Source: Trichomonas tenax
Taxonomy: Eukaryota > Parabasalia > Trichomonadida > Trichomonadidae
Length of the DNA stretch: 64,000 bases
NCBI GenBank assembly: GCA_023091735.1
Contig: JALKBU010000012.1
Coordinates: 62,001 to 126,000 of the forward strand
Direction of reading: 5' to 3'
Within the stretch, counting starts at the first letter, position 1, and each line of letters opens with the position of its first letter. Below the pieces are notes generated by a model. The model was not told the origin of the DNA, searched no databases, and saw nothing but the letters and a program-made list of their open reading frames with translations. The translations under genes and the position numbers were made by a program. Positions 11,301 to 19,458 of the stretch are shown one piece after another.

Positions 11301-11803
11301 TGTTCTGGGATTAATTCGAAGTATTTAATGAAAATTTCCTGAATTGATATTTGTTCAATGTGCTGAATTAATGGCGTCATTACTTCTTCTTTGCTCAGAA
11401 ACTCCAATACATTAGTTTTATTCGAAGCACTCATTGCAGTTATAAAAAATGAAGAAAGATATCCAATTTGCACTGCAGAAAGCTTCACAATATCATTAAG
11501 AATAGCGATAATAGAATCATACGATGATATAATCTTGTTGAAAAGCGGAGTATCTGGTTTAGCCAATAACTTGATAACAATTTTGGCCATTTTTATATCA
11601 TTTTGACGGAAAACTATATCAACAAGCTGTTTCATGATTGAATGCTGTGTCAAATATTCGATTAAATGAGGTTCTCCCATTCTATAATCTTGAAATAGTA
11701 ATTCATGTTGTAAAACGTCAAAAATGGAACTCGAAGGATTATTAATGACCAATTCTAAACTATTATCTTCCGAATCATCACCTTCCATGTCCCAAAATGA
11801 CAT
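8366..11803 (-). CDS. SAPS-domain protein (PP6 regulatory subunit) with acidic repeat array
   Basis: A 1145-residue protein read from ATG at 11803. The first roughly 410 residues are helical and resemble the SAPS domain of PP6 regulatory subunits/SIT4-associated proteins, including the diagnostic opening FDVLQHELLFQDYRMGEPHLIEYL near 29-52, where the family has LL-x-E-D-x-L-Q-E-C-K-x-x-N-x-K-L-x-x-FL. SAPS proteins target the PP6 (Sit4-like) phosphatase to substrates. From about residue 430 to 930 the protein is an array of about 16 acidic repeats (see separate entry). The remainder is acidic with a lysine-rich segment and a short C-terminal tail. Upstream, TTTTCATCATTACC 11-24 bases before the ATG contains a plausible initiator. 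It is transcribed divergently from the spatacsin-like gene. SAPS assignment is by eye and fairly strong; the repeat tail is unlike yeast and animal family members. Confidence 0.75.
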   Translation of the reverse strand: MSFWDMEGDDSEDNSLELVINNPSSSIFDVLQHELLFQDYRMGEPHLIEYLTQHSIMKQLVDIVFRQNDIKMAKIVIKLLAKPDTPLFNKIISSYDSIIAILNDIVKLSAVQIGYLSSFFITAMSASNKTNVLEFLSKEEVMTPLIQHIEQISIQEIFIKYFELIPEQDQWLQILFLSLITQNLAINSEMHQTKIKSIILNLKIILSKTQELSVMKIIYEYVSKYPVDSEKLNVFQENAHLLPAYPISYQIAAKLPLNDKIFKRAILDSISPMFNQNSVVALRYLSKFPSVELLESFPSLLNNFINDRSNSFHLAVFTELVQSLYEKVPEFSKYIPTISEKILSVVGSNTLRKQSGYIVYYLKIAYIIDSLCSSSEWIKFRQNVLSQWVDVFTDSFCAADGLAITSTPQMFSNKNIDDIDDIPKSAAKEEKNDDFHFTEPVPPKEEKKDDFKFPDSIPQEEEKKEHFGGFFDDADKDYFKFPDSIPTQNKAESFGGFFDEVDEQPKKEESKGEFSGFFDDVEEEKPKKESPKDDFKFPNEIPKKAEEKNDNVERLFDNVGGDDFKFPDSIPKEEKKESSDNLGGFFDTDEKDDFKFPDSIPKEEKKESDNLGGLFDNTDEIKFPDSIPKEEKASNENLGGFFDNVDQEETKNAFPNTDEISFPDSFPKEEKASNDNLGGFFDNMDQEEIKFPESIPKEEKSNDSNIGGFFGNTDEIQFPDSFPKEEKKESNDNLGVFFDNVNQDEIKFLESIPKEEKSNDSNICGFFGNTDEIKFPDSIPKEEKASNENLGGFFDNVDQEDTKEAEKPKKDDFPFPDSIPQKQEKTEFGGFFDETPEDKGFAFPDSIPKEDEKQEFGGFFGEEKKDEEIKFPESIPKKEKKQEFGGFAFPDSIQSEKEKKDDFSGFFDEVDFNENPKVEYKIPDSASEDKIDHSFDIKLKDSIQTNENPPAKEEKMEQKPPVKDEKAKDEHSDVVISTFGEEVKFPTSEEKIEKEQKPEKLKGKKAGTTTKLQQKGKKPTAGDDDDDLGIVADEAAITKQTIEPIEDYEEDEDIYAEAVIPEKPAPKKDDAFDPFASVEFPVEFPDDFTSTQVESDDEIAHKIFDLLHDKTWETTWNTTAEFFAHEDRFDSEEKAFMFLTSQTTI
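9020..10515 (-). repeat. Protein-coding tandem repeat array, about 16 units of roughly 25-30 residues
   Basis: Within the SAPS gene, units of the form KFPDSIPKEEK followed by NLGGFFDN recur about 16 times with drift in spacer length and charge. Variants include FPESIP, FPDSFP and FPNEIP for the first block, and SGFFDE, GGFFGN and GVFFDN for the second. Central units are nearly identical in both DNA and protein, which points to recent unequal exchange or slippage. Outer units are more diverged. Confidence 0.9.
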
Positions 11804-12163
11804 TGTTTTTCGGTAATGATGAAAATTTTGTCACTTTTCTACATACCACTTTTTGATTTAGTTCTCATCATTTCATACATTCTAAAAACATTTTTGAAAC
11901 AAAACAAGTTTATCATTGATAGCAAAAACAGTCATAGCAATTATTCCATAAATATTAATCTTTATTGTTGAATTTCAATATTTTTGCTAAATATTTGCAT
12001 AAATATCTCATTATTCATGTAGAAATGTATAAGAAGTAACAGATACTAATATGTTGAAGTTTAAATAGGTATAAAATGATGTTAAATGCTGAAAGTTGGA
12101 GATGTAATATTTTATGCCATGTAAAATGTCAAATGCTGACATGTAAAATAATAAAAAATATTG
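11804..12163. promoter_or_regulatory. Shared divergent promoter region (PP6R / spatacsin-like)
   Basis: A 360-bp spacer separates the two divergent starts. On the plus side, a TGACATGTAAA at 12137-12147 and a looser CCATGTAAAATGTCA just before it lie within 50 bases of the spatacsin-like ATG. On the minus side, a TCATTA initiator-like site sits 15-20 bases before the SAPS ATG and an AAAGTGACAAA lies slightly further up. Confidence 0.45.
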
Positions 12164-15100
12164 ATGAATCAAATCACTGCTCTCATAGAACTACCAAAAG
12201 AGCTTGGATTGGATCTTTCTGGAAAAACAGTTTCTATTACAGGCAAATTCGACCTTCTTCTCTCAGAAACAGGCGAATTGACGCTTTTTTCGACGTCATC
12301 AAAATCGATCTTGCTGACAGAAACAGGTATTAACAGTTTTGCATGGATAGAGGCAACCATTTCCAAACAGGAATTACTTGCCATTACAAAAGGAAACGCT
12401 TTGATTCTTTATTCTTTCGAAAAATTAAAACTCGATGCAACACCTTTCGATTCATCGGCAACAATGTTCTCTTTCTCTCCAAAACAGATCAAAGAACATA
12501 TTGTCGAAATTATTTCAATCCCACTCAATAGTTCAACCGCTGAATTAGTTCAATCCGGTCTTAATAAATTAGTTTTTGTCGATCAAAATGGACAACTCAA
12601 CATGTACAGCATCTTCCCAGATGGAATTTATCCGAATACAACTGTTGAAGCAAACAATTGCTCAGTTTTTGCTTTCGATGGAAATAATATCGCCGGTTTA
12701 TCATCAACGGAGCTCCATATTTGGGATGCAAACTGCAAAGAAATCGCATCTGTACAAGTTTCAGGCACAAATATTATCGCATTATCTCCAAATCAATTTG
12801 CAATCACAAAAGATAACAAAGCAACAATTTATGATCAGACAGGAAAAGTCACCAAAGAATACAGTATCAAAGATGCTGATTCTGAATACGTTGCTTTGCT
12901 TCCTGACAACAATGTTTTCTCTTTACCAAAAGAGTTCAAAGTTTGCAGCAGAAATACATTTTTACCTCTTTTCTTGAAAGATCACAACGAAATCTGCACA
13001 ATTAACGACGATTTATACATGCAAAGAATTCTTGACATTTTCCCGCTTTCTGTTGCGATCCCAATTTTGTCAAGCAGGGTTGGACACGAGGGTGGCGGCT
13101 CAGATTTTCTTGCAGAAACTGCTGTAAAATCACGCAATGTTGGAATGGTCGAGAATTTCATCAGATCACAAGATCCAGCCAATGTTTTACAGTTTCTACA
13201 GGCAATTTTGCAAAAGATAAAACAGGGTGATAACCAGCAGTTCACATTTGCTGTTTTTAAGATAATCTCTGTTTATTGCGTTTCTCAAATCAAATCAGGA
13301 AACAAGGAATTCAGCAATTTCCTCATCAAGTTCCGTGCTTTGATTGCACCGGCTGCTGCATCGCAAGTCAAACAAGCAACACAGGAACTTCCTAAAGTTA
13401 TCAATACACGAAGAATCCGCAAAGAAGAACTTGTTTCATTCTGCATTGAAGCACTGAAGAAGAACCAAGTTACACAGAGTCTTCCAGTCCTTAAGCTTTC
13501 CTTCCCTGATTTCACGAACTCATTCCATCTCTTCAGAACTATCATCCTTCAGCAAGTTTGGGTCCACGTTTGCAGCAACCAACTCGGCGAAGCGGCGAAG
13601 CTCATTGAGGAACTTGGTGAAGTTCCAGGAGAGCACTTCCGTGAGATGTGGCGCCAGACGACAAGGAACAAGACACGACAGATGCTCTATGATTACTTGC
13701 ACAAGCAGAATCTCCTTTCAGAGCAAGATGAGCAGAACCATCAGATATTACTCAAAATCACCACAAAGTATCCAAACACATCGTTCACAGTTGCACAGAA
13801 GCTCTCTGTGTCGCAGCCATTCAAGAATGTTGCCGATGATGCTAAACTTCCACCATGGAAACCAATTGTTGATCTCACAGCTGATTACAATGAAAATGCA
13901 AACTTGACATTCTCAGAGCTGTTCAAGATTCCTCCGGAGCCAATCGTTGAGTCTCCTCGTTACTTCGTTGGTAACATCGCATTGATCGAAGCACAGAGTC
14001 CAAAGACTATCAAGATGCTCACCACAGAAGGAACATCAGTCGAGCGTCTTTGGGTCCTCCACTGCGAGCATCGCGTTCTTGATATGCACGAGATGTTCAA
14101 GGCAGAAATTGAGAAGGCAAAGGGCGTCAACCCACCACCGAAACTCGTCTGCCTCAAGTTCATCAACACATATCATAACCAGATGAACGTTTATGAACTC
14201 GAGACACTCCTCGATGTATTGTGCAAGAACGGATTCTTCGCTCAGTTCGAATTCGATGACTTCGAACTCCTCCTTGTCAGAATCTGCAAGAACAAGTTCC
14301 TTTTCGATCAGAACTGGTGGGCACAGTCCAAACTTGATTTTGCTGACTTCTTCAAGAAGTTCGCGACGTACTGCGCTAAAAAGTCACTCTTCATGCCTTT
14401 TGAGATGTTCGTCATTTCACATCCTAAGGCCAAGGAAGTCGATCTCAGTGATGTCCAAGAGCCTCTTATCCGCTTCATCTGGGATTTGTGGGTTAAGCGC
14501 GATCCAGCAGCAGCAACACTTTCATGCATGCAGTTCATCGCTAAGTCTAACTCCACAGATCCAATCGAGTTGTGGAAGAGCCTTCCATCAGAGTCACTTG
14601 CGCCACTTGCTTCCTTCGTTTGGAACAAAGACCCAGAGAAGTTCAAGCCAGGCAGCCCAGAGACAATCGCTCTTTCTGAGCGCCTGAAGACAGAGTATCC
14701 ACTTCTCAGCTCTCTCGTTAAGGGCGAAATTCCTCACCCAAAGGGTCCTGAGAAGCAAAAGCCAGAGTCCAAGTGGCGTTCACCAATATACACATCTAAG
14801 TATGATCTCGAACTTCACGACTTGATCGCATCACATTTCGATTTCGACTTCTCCAAAGTCTTCACGAACTTCTATGGTCAGTACCCAGGACAGCCGAACT
14901 ATCCACACTTCGATCACCCGGAGCTCATCGCTGCTCCAGCGGAGCCACCGTATGTCCACTACGTCAAGTCTATGCTTCCTGTCTCTGCATTCCAGCAGGC
15001 AGTCGAAGACGGCGTCGACGAAGACAAGTTCAAAGACTTATGCCACCAGTGCATGAAGGAGGCACTGAGCGACACAGAAGTGAGACTTGCTGCTCTCACA

Positions 15101-18100
15101 TTCATTGAACTCACCGATATCAAGTTCGGTTTCGATTCCGCCACAGATTACAAGCTTGTCCTTGCTATTTACGACAAACTTGCAAGCGGCACAAGCGACA
15201 ACACAGAGATCGTCCAAGACCTCTCTCAGATCTTCTTGACACACAACAGCGAAGCCGCAGTCAGACTCCAGAAGAAGCTGAACCCGACAGAGATCGATGT
15301 CTTCCTTCTCACAACACTTCTCGGTGTCCGCTGCGGTCTCCCACTCGACTATACACCAATCGTCACATTCTCAAGGAGGCCACGTCCAGCCGAGCTCCTT
15401 CTCTTCATCGACAGAGCTGCCGAACTTGGTGCTCAGTATCAGATCAGCGAAGTCGTTAAGATCGTCCAGGCTGAGATGCCAGAGTCTAAGGACAACCCGC
15501 TTAAGGACCACCTTCTCTTCCACTTGAACCAGTCTCTTCCAGCCGAAGAAGGACCATCATCCAACGATGTTCCTCCTGCTCTCGTTGTTTTCAGGGCAGT
15601 TCGCAAGGCCGGTCCACAGCAGCAGCAGGCAGCTCTCCTCCAGGAGGCTCTCAACAGGAAGACACAGCTCTATGCATTGCTCGCGACATCCGTCGACGAT
15701 GCAGACAACCTTCTCTGTGCTCTCGTCACACTTATGACGATGGTTGACGCACCTCCACCAATCGATGTCCAGTTCCCACCACCACATGACAAAGTCCTCA
15801 ACATGTTCATGCAAGTTCTAATGAAGCTGTTGTTGAGCAAGAAGAGTATGGAAGCGATGCAGGCGATGGAGCTTTTCTCGGATTCATCTGTTGTTGTTTC
15901 GTTGGTCCACTTCTACCGCTCTGTTGAACTCTTCTCGTTCAGACGCACAGAAAAAGTCCTTCCAATGCTTAAGGAGAAACTGTCAGCACAGGGCAACATC
16001 GAAGATGACCTCCTCGGCTCAGTCCCAGTCTCAATTATCAAAGACACATTCTTCCAGATGCTCGACGTTCTTATCAAGCTTTGTGCAGCACGCTCGCAGA
16101 TTCATGTTTTTAGGTTCCTCGAGCTTCTCGACGGATGCCCAGTCTCCGATTTCTTGACACCACGCGTTGCACTCTGCAAGAAGATCGCGACATTTGAGAA
16201 CTTCAGACGTGCAATTGTCCACTGCGACATTCTTGGCGCTCCAGACAAGATCGTTTCTGACCTCATCTTGAATCACTCTCTCGCTCTCGGTCAAGCAGCT
16301 GCGGCGTGCCTCGGCACATCCTCAGCCAACGCCACGAAGCAGTGGCTCACATTCCAGTACTCGACAGCTGCGACACCATCTCAAGTACTCGAGATCCACA
16401 AGCAGATCTCCCAGAGCATCCAGAACGCTGATCCGATCTTCTTCGTCACTCTCTATGCAGCACTCCTTCCATACGCTCAGCCAACGCAGTCAATCGAAAT
16501 TGCAAGATACGCTCGCAGCCTTTTCAAGGACACTGATTCCAAGCTTTGCAAGCACTTGGATGCACTCCTCGTTCACCTCCAGATCTGCTCCGAGAACGAA
16601 ATCGAAGTCAACGGACCACCAGGATCTCCACCATCACTTAAGGACCTCCTCAACCTTCTCTTCCCTCGCGTAGAGATCATAGACCTGTCGACATCAGTCA
16701 ATCTCAGCCTCGCATCTCCTCTTCTTTTCTCACTCGACACTCTTCAGCGCTTTTTCGACTCTTCAGTCGACAAAGCGATCGATGTCTGCTTAGACAGCCG
16801 TCGAGTTACTGATGCGAGATTGCTTTGCGAGTGGCGCGATCGTGATCCACACAACATCCATCTTCTCGAGACAGTCCAACTTGCCATCACCGGTGACTGC
16901 CTCAGCTCCGAGGGCCAGCAGCTCTTGAGCAAGTACGGCAATGTCGGTGATGACTTGGAGAGTCTCCTCGACGCAATCGCCAAAGACAAGCAGTGGCGAT
17001 TCGTTCTCATCTCTCTTCATTACAAGGCAGCGAAGAAGCTCAGATTCCCAACATCGAACATTCTTCGTCAGAAGACATCAGAGTTCATCGAGTCTAAGCT
17101 CTCCATCACATTCAGTGAGTGGCCTCTTGTTCAGCAGCTCATCAAAGCATCGCAGATGACTCCAATTGAGGCAGCCAAGTCACTTGCCAACGCATACGCG
17201 AACCATGTCAACAACGTCATCGTCAAGCACGAATCAATCAGCGGCACAATACCAATCGACGACTACACTCAGAACTTCACAGACTTCACAAAGCTTTGCG
17301 AAACACCATCAGCCATCGGTGAGCAGCTTTTCCAGATTGCACAGAACCACTCACCAGGAACTCCACTTGCAGTCAGAGTCAATCTCCTTCTCCACTCATC
17401 TATCTGCACGCCAGACATCGACGAGTGCGCCGAGACACTCGATTCACTCATCGACACACTCACAGGTAACAACGAGCTCAAACTTATCATCGATATTGTC
17501 TCAGTCTTCCCAGACCCAGCTCTCCTTCCTCGCTACTTCCAGTACTTGATCGCACAGCAGAAACTCGACACTCTTCCTCACGAACAGCTCTCAGAGAAGG
17601 TCGGCCGCGTCATCATGAACTGCGCTCGCCACGTCCACCCATTCGAGCCTCAGAAGTACTTCGATCTCACTCTCCAGTATTCTCTCTTCAGAGACCATGC
17701 AGAGCTGCAGATGGAGTGCGGCGCTCGCTGCCTTTCAGGCGTCCCAGACAAGTCGCAGCTTCAGGAGGCATCAAGACACTATCTTCTTGCTCTCGCATAC
17801 TTCCTTCACGAGAAGTGTTATTCGCTTTCCATGGAGTGCTTGAAGAAGTTGTCTCTTATCAGTCTTCAGCTCGAAGTTCCAGAACCATCGATTCTCCACC
17901 TCGACAAGCAGCAGGTCCTCAGCCTCATGTGCACAAAGGACTTCCCGTTCGCTCTCACTATCGCAGTCGCGTTCGACATGGACACCGAGGCGAACTGGGC
18001 GGAGGCACTCTACGCACAGTCAGTCCAGAACAAAGGCGAAGACTTCCTCACAGCATTCCAGTACTTCAGGCCGATTACATCAAACCTTTGCGATGGCGTC

Positions 18101-18298
18101 GTCAGGAAGTTCAAAGCTTCATCACAGGACGAAGGTCAGAAGGACAGAATGAAGCAGTTCCTTCTCAACATCCCGAACCTCGTCGAGCGATACAGAATCG
18201 CAAAGTCTCTTGACTTCCAGGACCAGATAGAGAGCATGAAGGAGGTCAATCCAGTCGTCTGCGAGTGGTGCGAACGCGTCTTAATGAGTAAGCAATAA
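12164..18298 (+). CDS. Spatacsin (SPG11)-like protein
   Basis: A 2044-residue protein from ATG at 12164 (the preceding TTG is not used). The N-terminal roughly 300 residues are strand-rich and resemble a beta-propeller. The rest is helical-repeat solenoid. The last about 300 residues match the Spatacsin C-terminal domain layout: a helical YFQYLIAQQKL region, then FPFALTIAVAFDMDTEANWAEALY near 1935, corresponding to the conserved A-x-x-x-A-Y-x-x-x-x-x-WAExLY stretch of SPG11, and the terminal RYRIAKSLDFQDQIE block. Spatacsin works with spastizin and AP-5 on late endosomes/lysosomes. Codon use is more C-ending than in neighbouring genes, especially after 13,600, which suggests good expression. 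Assignment rests mainly on the C-terminal domain; a clathrin-like solenoid was considered and fits less well. Confidence 0.72.
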   Translation: MNQITALIELPKELGLDLSGKTVSITGKFDLLLSETGELTLFSTSSKSILLTETGINSFAWIEATISKQELLAITKGNALILYSFEKLKLDATPFDSSATMFSFSPKQIKEHIVEIISIPLNSSTAELVQSGLNKLVFVDQNGQLNMYSIFPDGIYPNTTVEANNCSVFAFDGNNIAGLSSTELHIWDANCKEIASVQVSGTNIIALSPNQFAITKDNKATIYDQTGKVTKEYSIKDADSEYVALLPDNNVFSLPKEFKVCSRNTFLPLFLKDHNEICTINDDLYMQRILDIFPLSVAIPILSSRVGHEGGGSDFLAETAVKSRNVGMVENFIRSQDPANVLQFLQAILQKIKQGDNQQFTFAVFKIISVYCVSQIKSGNKEFSNFLIKFRALIAPAAASQVKQATQELPKVINTRRIRKEELVSFCIEALKKNQVTQSLPVLKLSFPDFTNSFHLFRTIILQQVWVHVCSNQLGEAAKLIEELGEVPGEHFREMWRQTTRNKTRQMLYDYLHKQNLLSEQDEQNHQILLKITTKYPNTSFTVAQKLSVSQPFKNVADDAKLPPWKPIVDLTADYNENANLTFSELFKIPPEPIVESPRYFVGNIALIEAQSPKTIKMLTTEGTSVERLWVLHCEHRVLDMHEMFKAEIEKAKGVNPPPKLVCLKFINTYHNQMNVYELETLLDVLCKNGFFAQFEFDDFELLLVRICKNKFLFDQNWWAQSKLDFADFFKKFATYCAKKSLFMPFEMFVISHPKAKEVDLSDVQEPLIRFIWDLWVKRDPAAATLSCMQFIAKSNSTDPIELWKSLPSESLAPLASFVWNKDPEKFKPGSPETIALSERLKTEYPLLSSLVKGEIPHPKGPEKQKPESKWRSPIYTSKYDLELHDLIASHFDFDFSKVFTNFYGQYPGQPNYPHFDHPELIAAPAEPPYVHYVKSMLPVSAFQQAVEDGVDEDKFKDLCHQCMKEALSDTEVRLAALTFIELTDIKFGFDSATDYKLVLAIYDKLASGTSDNTEIVQDLSQIFLTHNSEAAVRLQKKLNPTEIDVFLLTTLLGVRCGLPLDYTPIVTFSRRPRPAELLLFIDRAAELGAQYQISEVVKIVQAEMPESKDNPLKDHLLFHLNQSLPAEEGPSSNDVPPALVVFRAVRKAGPQQQQAALLQEALNRKTQLYALLATSVDDADNLLCALVTLMTMVDAPPPIDVQFPPPHDKVLNMFMQVLMKLLLSKKSMEAMQAMELFSDSSVVVSLVHFYRSVELFSFRRTEKVLPMLKEKLSAQGNIEDDLLGSVPVSIIKDTFFQMLDVLIKLCAARSQIHVFRFLELLDGCPVSDFLTPRVALCKKIATFENFRRAIVHCDILGAPDKIVSDLILNHSLALGQAAAACLGTSSANATKQWLTFQYSTAATPSQVLEIHKQISQSIQNADPIFFVTLYAALLPYAQPTQSIEIARYARSLFKDTDSKLCKHLDALLVHLQICSENEIEVNGPPGSPPSLKDLLNLLFPRVEIIDLSTSVNLSLASPLLFSLDTLQRFFDSSVDKAIDVCLDSRRVTDARLLCEWRDRDPHNIHLLETVQLAITGDCLSSEGQQLLSKYGNVGDDLESLLDAIAKDKQWRFVLISLHYKAAKKLRFPTSNILRQKTSEFIESKLSITFSEWPLVQQLIKASQMTPIEAAKSLANAYANHVNNVIVKHESISGTIPIDDYTQNFTDFTKLCETPSAIGEQLFQIAQNHSPGTPLAVRVNLLLHSSICTPDIDECAETLDSLIDTLTGNNELKLIIDIVSVFPDPALLPRYFQYLIAQQKLDTLPHEQLSEKVGRVIMNCARHVHPFEPQKYFDLTLQYSLFRDHAELQMECGARCLSGVPDKSQLQEASRHYLLALAYFLHEKCYSLSMECLKKLSLISLQLEVPEPSILHLDKQQVLSLMCTKDFPFALTIAVAFDMDTEANWAEALYAQSVQNKGEDFLTAFQYFRPITSNLCDGVVRKFKASSQDEGQKDRMKQFLLNIPNLVERYRIAKSLDFQDQIESMKEVNPVVCEWCERVLMSKQ

Positions 18299-18379
18299 AA
18301 CTTTGATCTTTATTGTTCTCTTTGAATTTATTCTTTTTTTTATTTCACTTTTCGTTTGGTATTATGATGCAAACTTGTT

Positions 18380-19450
18380 TTTTTATTGAATAAATAGATC
18401 TTCATAAATCAGATTTGTTGGACTGAGAACCCCATTTCCAACAACATTCTACAAGAATGGAGCGATTTCTTCAAAACTGAAAGTTATACTCAGCAGATTC
18501 CTTATAAATCAGATAATGCAACAATAGAAATTGTTACCTATGGACGATATTACATCCATGATGTTGTTTTTGTTGAAATGAAGAATAAATCGATTTATTA
18601 CAAATCTAGTTCAAGCGACGGAACAATTGTTTTTGTTGAGAGTGCAGTCTTCAGTCTCACTTCTTACACATCTAATGTTGATGGTGGGAATATTTATATA
18701 GAAACCGCCGGAAATTGTGTTCAAAGTAAAATTTGTTGCTCGAATTGTTCTTTTAATAATATTGGAAAACATTCTTATATCAAAGTCACAGAAAATGCAA
18801 ACTCTAGAAACTACATCATTCAGTGCTCATTTTCACATCTGTCTGGCACCGGAAGTGCAGCATTTTACCATCATTTTGGCGATATTCAAATCAATCAAAC
18901 AAATATTACAAAATGCGAAAATAAACGATATTCGAGCTTTTGGATTGGCTATGTAAATAAGAATTCCTCTATTTCAGCATCGAATTTTGAGAACAATACA
19001 TCAACAGAAGATTTAGGTCTTTGTTTATCATATTCCAATGGAAATACTCACGAAATGTCAAAATGTAACATTATCACACAGAAATGCGGAAGTGGAGGTT
19101 TTAATTTTGGTGTTATTTGTGTTTCTGGTTCAGCAACAATTGACTCATGTTTTATTAAAGATAACAGTCAACCTAATAATGTTCTGTTTTCTGTACTCAG
19201 TGGCGGAAAAGGCCTTTTCATCACAAATTCATACATCAATCCAGAATCATATTCTTACTCAGGAACACCGCCATCAATCATTAATTCAAATCCAATCAGC
19301 AACGAAATCACTTTTTCCTATTTTACAACAGCGAATTGCTACATCACGAAATTCTTTTCACCTATCGACATTACAAAAAAATTAAAATACAATTCAAAAG
19401 GTTTTGCTGCAACACAATCAGTCCTTTGTTGATTTTTATCTTTAATAAAA
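18380..19450 (+). repeat. Dispersed 1.07-kb repeat, copy 1 (inverted relative to 45.1-46.2 kb)
   Basis: This segment and the reverse complement of about 45140-46203 are nearly identical over more than 1 kb, including non-coding edges such as AATAGATCTTCATAAATCAG at the start and GATTTTTATCTTTAA after the stop. Similarity ends within the short spacer before the MROH1-like gene. A third, strongly diverged relative lies at 60239-61287. Confidence 0.9.
18578..19432 (+). CDS. Beta-helix surface/secreted-type protein, copy 1, probably 5'-truncated
   Basis: From ATG at 18578 it encodes 284 residues rich in N, S, C and I, with repeats of the type CSNCSFNNIG, CSFSHLSGTG and SNFENNTS that suggest a right-handed parallel beta-helix, as in trichomonad families labelled polymorphic-outer-membrane-like. 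The same frame is open upstream to 18398, adding 60 residues that are conserved in copy 2, but no ATG occurs there. In the diverged third copy an ATG lies near the matching point (60239), where copies 1 and 2 read ATA. The real start may therefore be lost or shorter than the ancestral one. No signal peptide or membrane span is visible. The gene ends 26 bases from the convergent MROH1-like stop. Function unknown. Confidence 0.6.
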   Translation: MKNKSIYYKSSSSDGTIVFVESAVFSLTSYTSNVDGGNIYIETAGNCVQSKICCSNCSFNNIGKHSYIKVTENANSRNYIIQCSFSHLSGTGSAAFYHHFGDIQINQTNITKCENKRYSSFWIGYVNKNSSISASNFENNTSTEDLGLCLSYSNGNTHEMSKCNIITQKCGSGGFNFGVICVSGSATIDSCFIKDNSQPNNVLFSVLSGGKGLFITNSYINPESYSYSGTPPSIINSNPISNEITFSYFTTANCYITKFFSPIDITKKLKYNSKGFAATQSVLC

Positions 19451-19458
19451 ATTAACTT

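Noticed and set aside
12982..17490. Many open frames of 60-170 codons antisense to or in other frames of the spatacsin-like gene
   Set aside because: They are shadows of C/G-ending codon use in the real gene; low-complexity S/R/T-rich composition and no family features.
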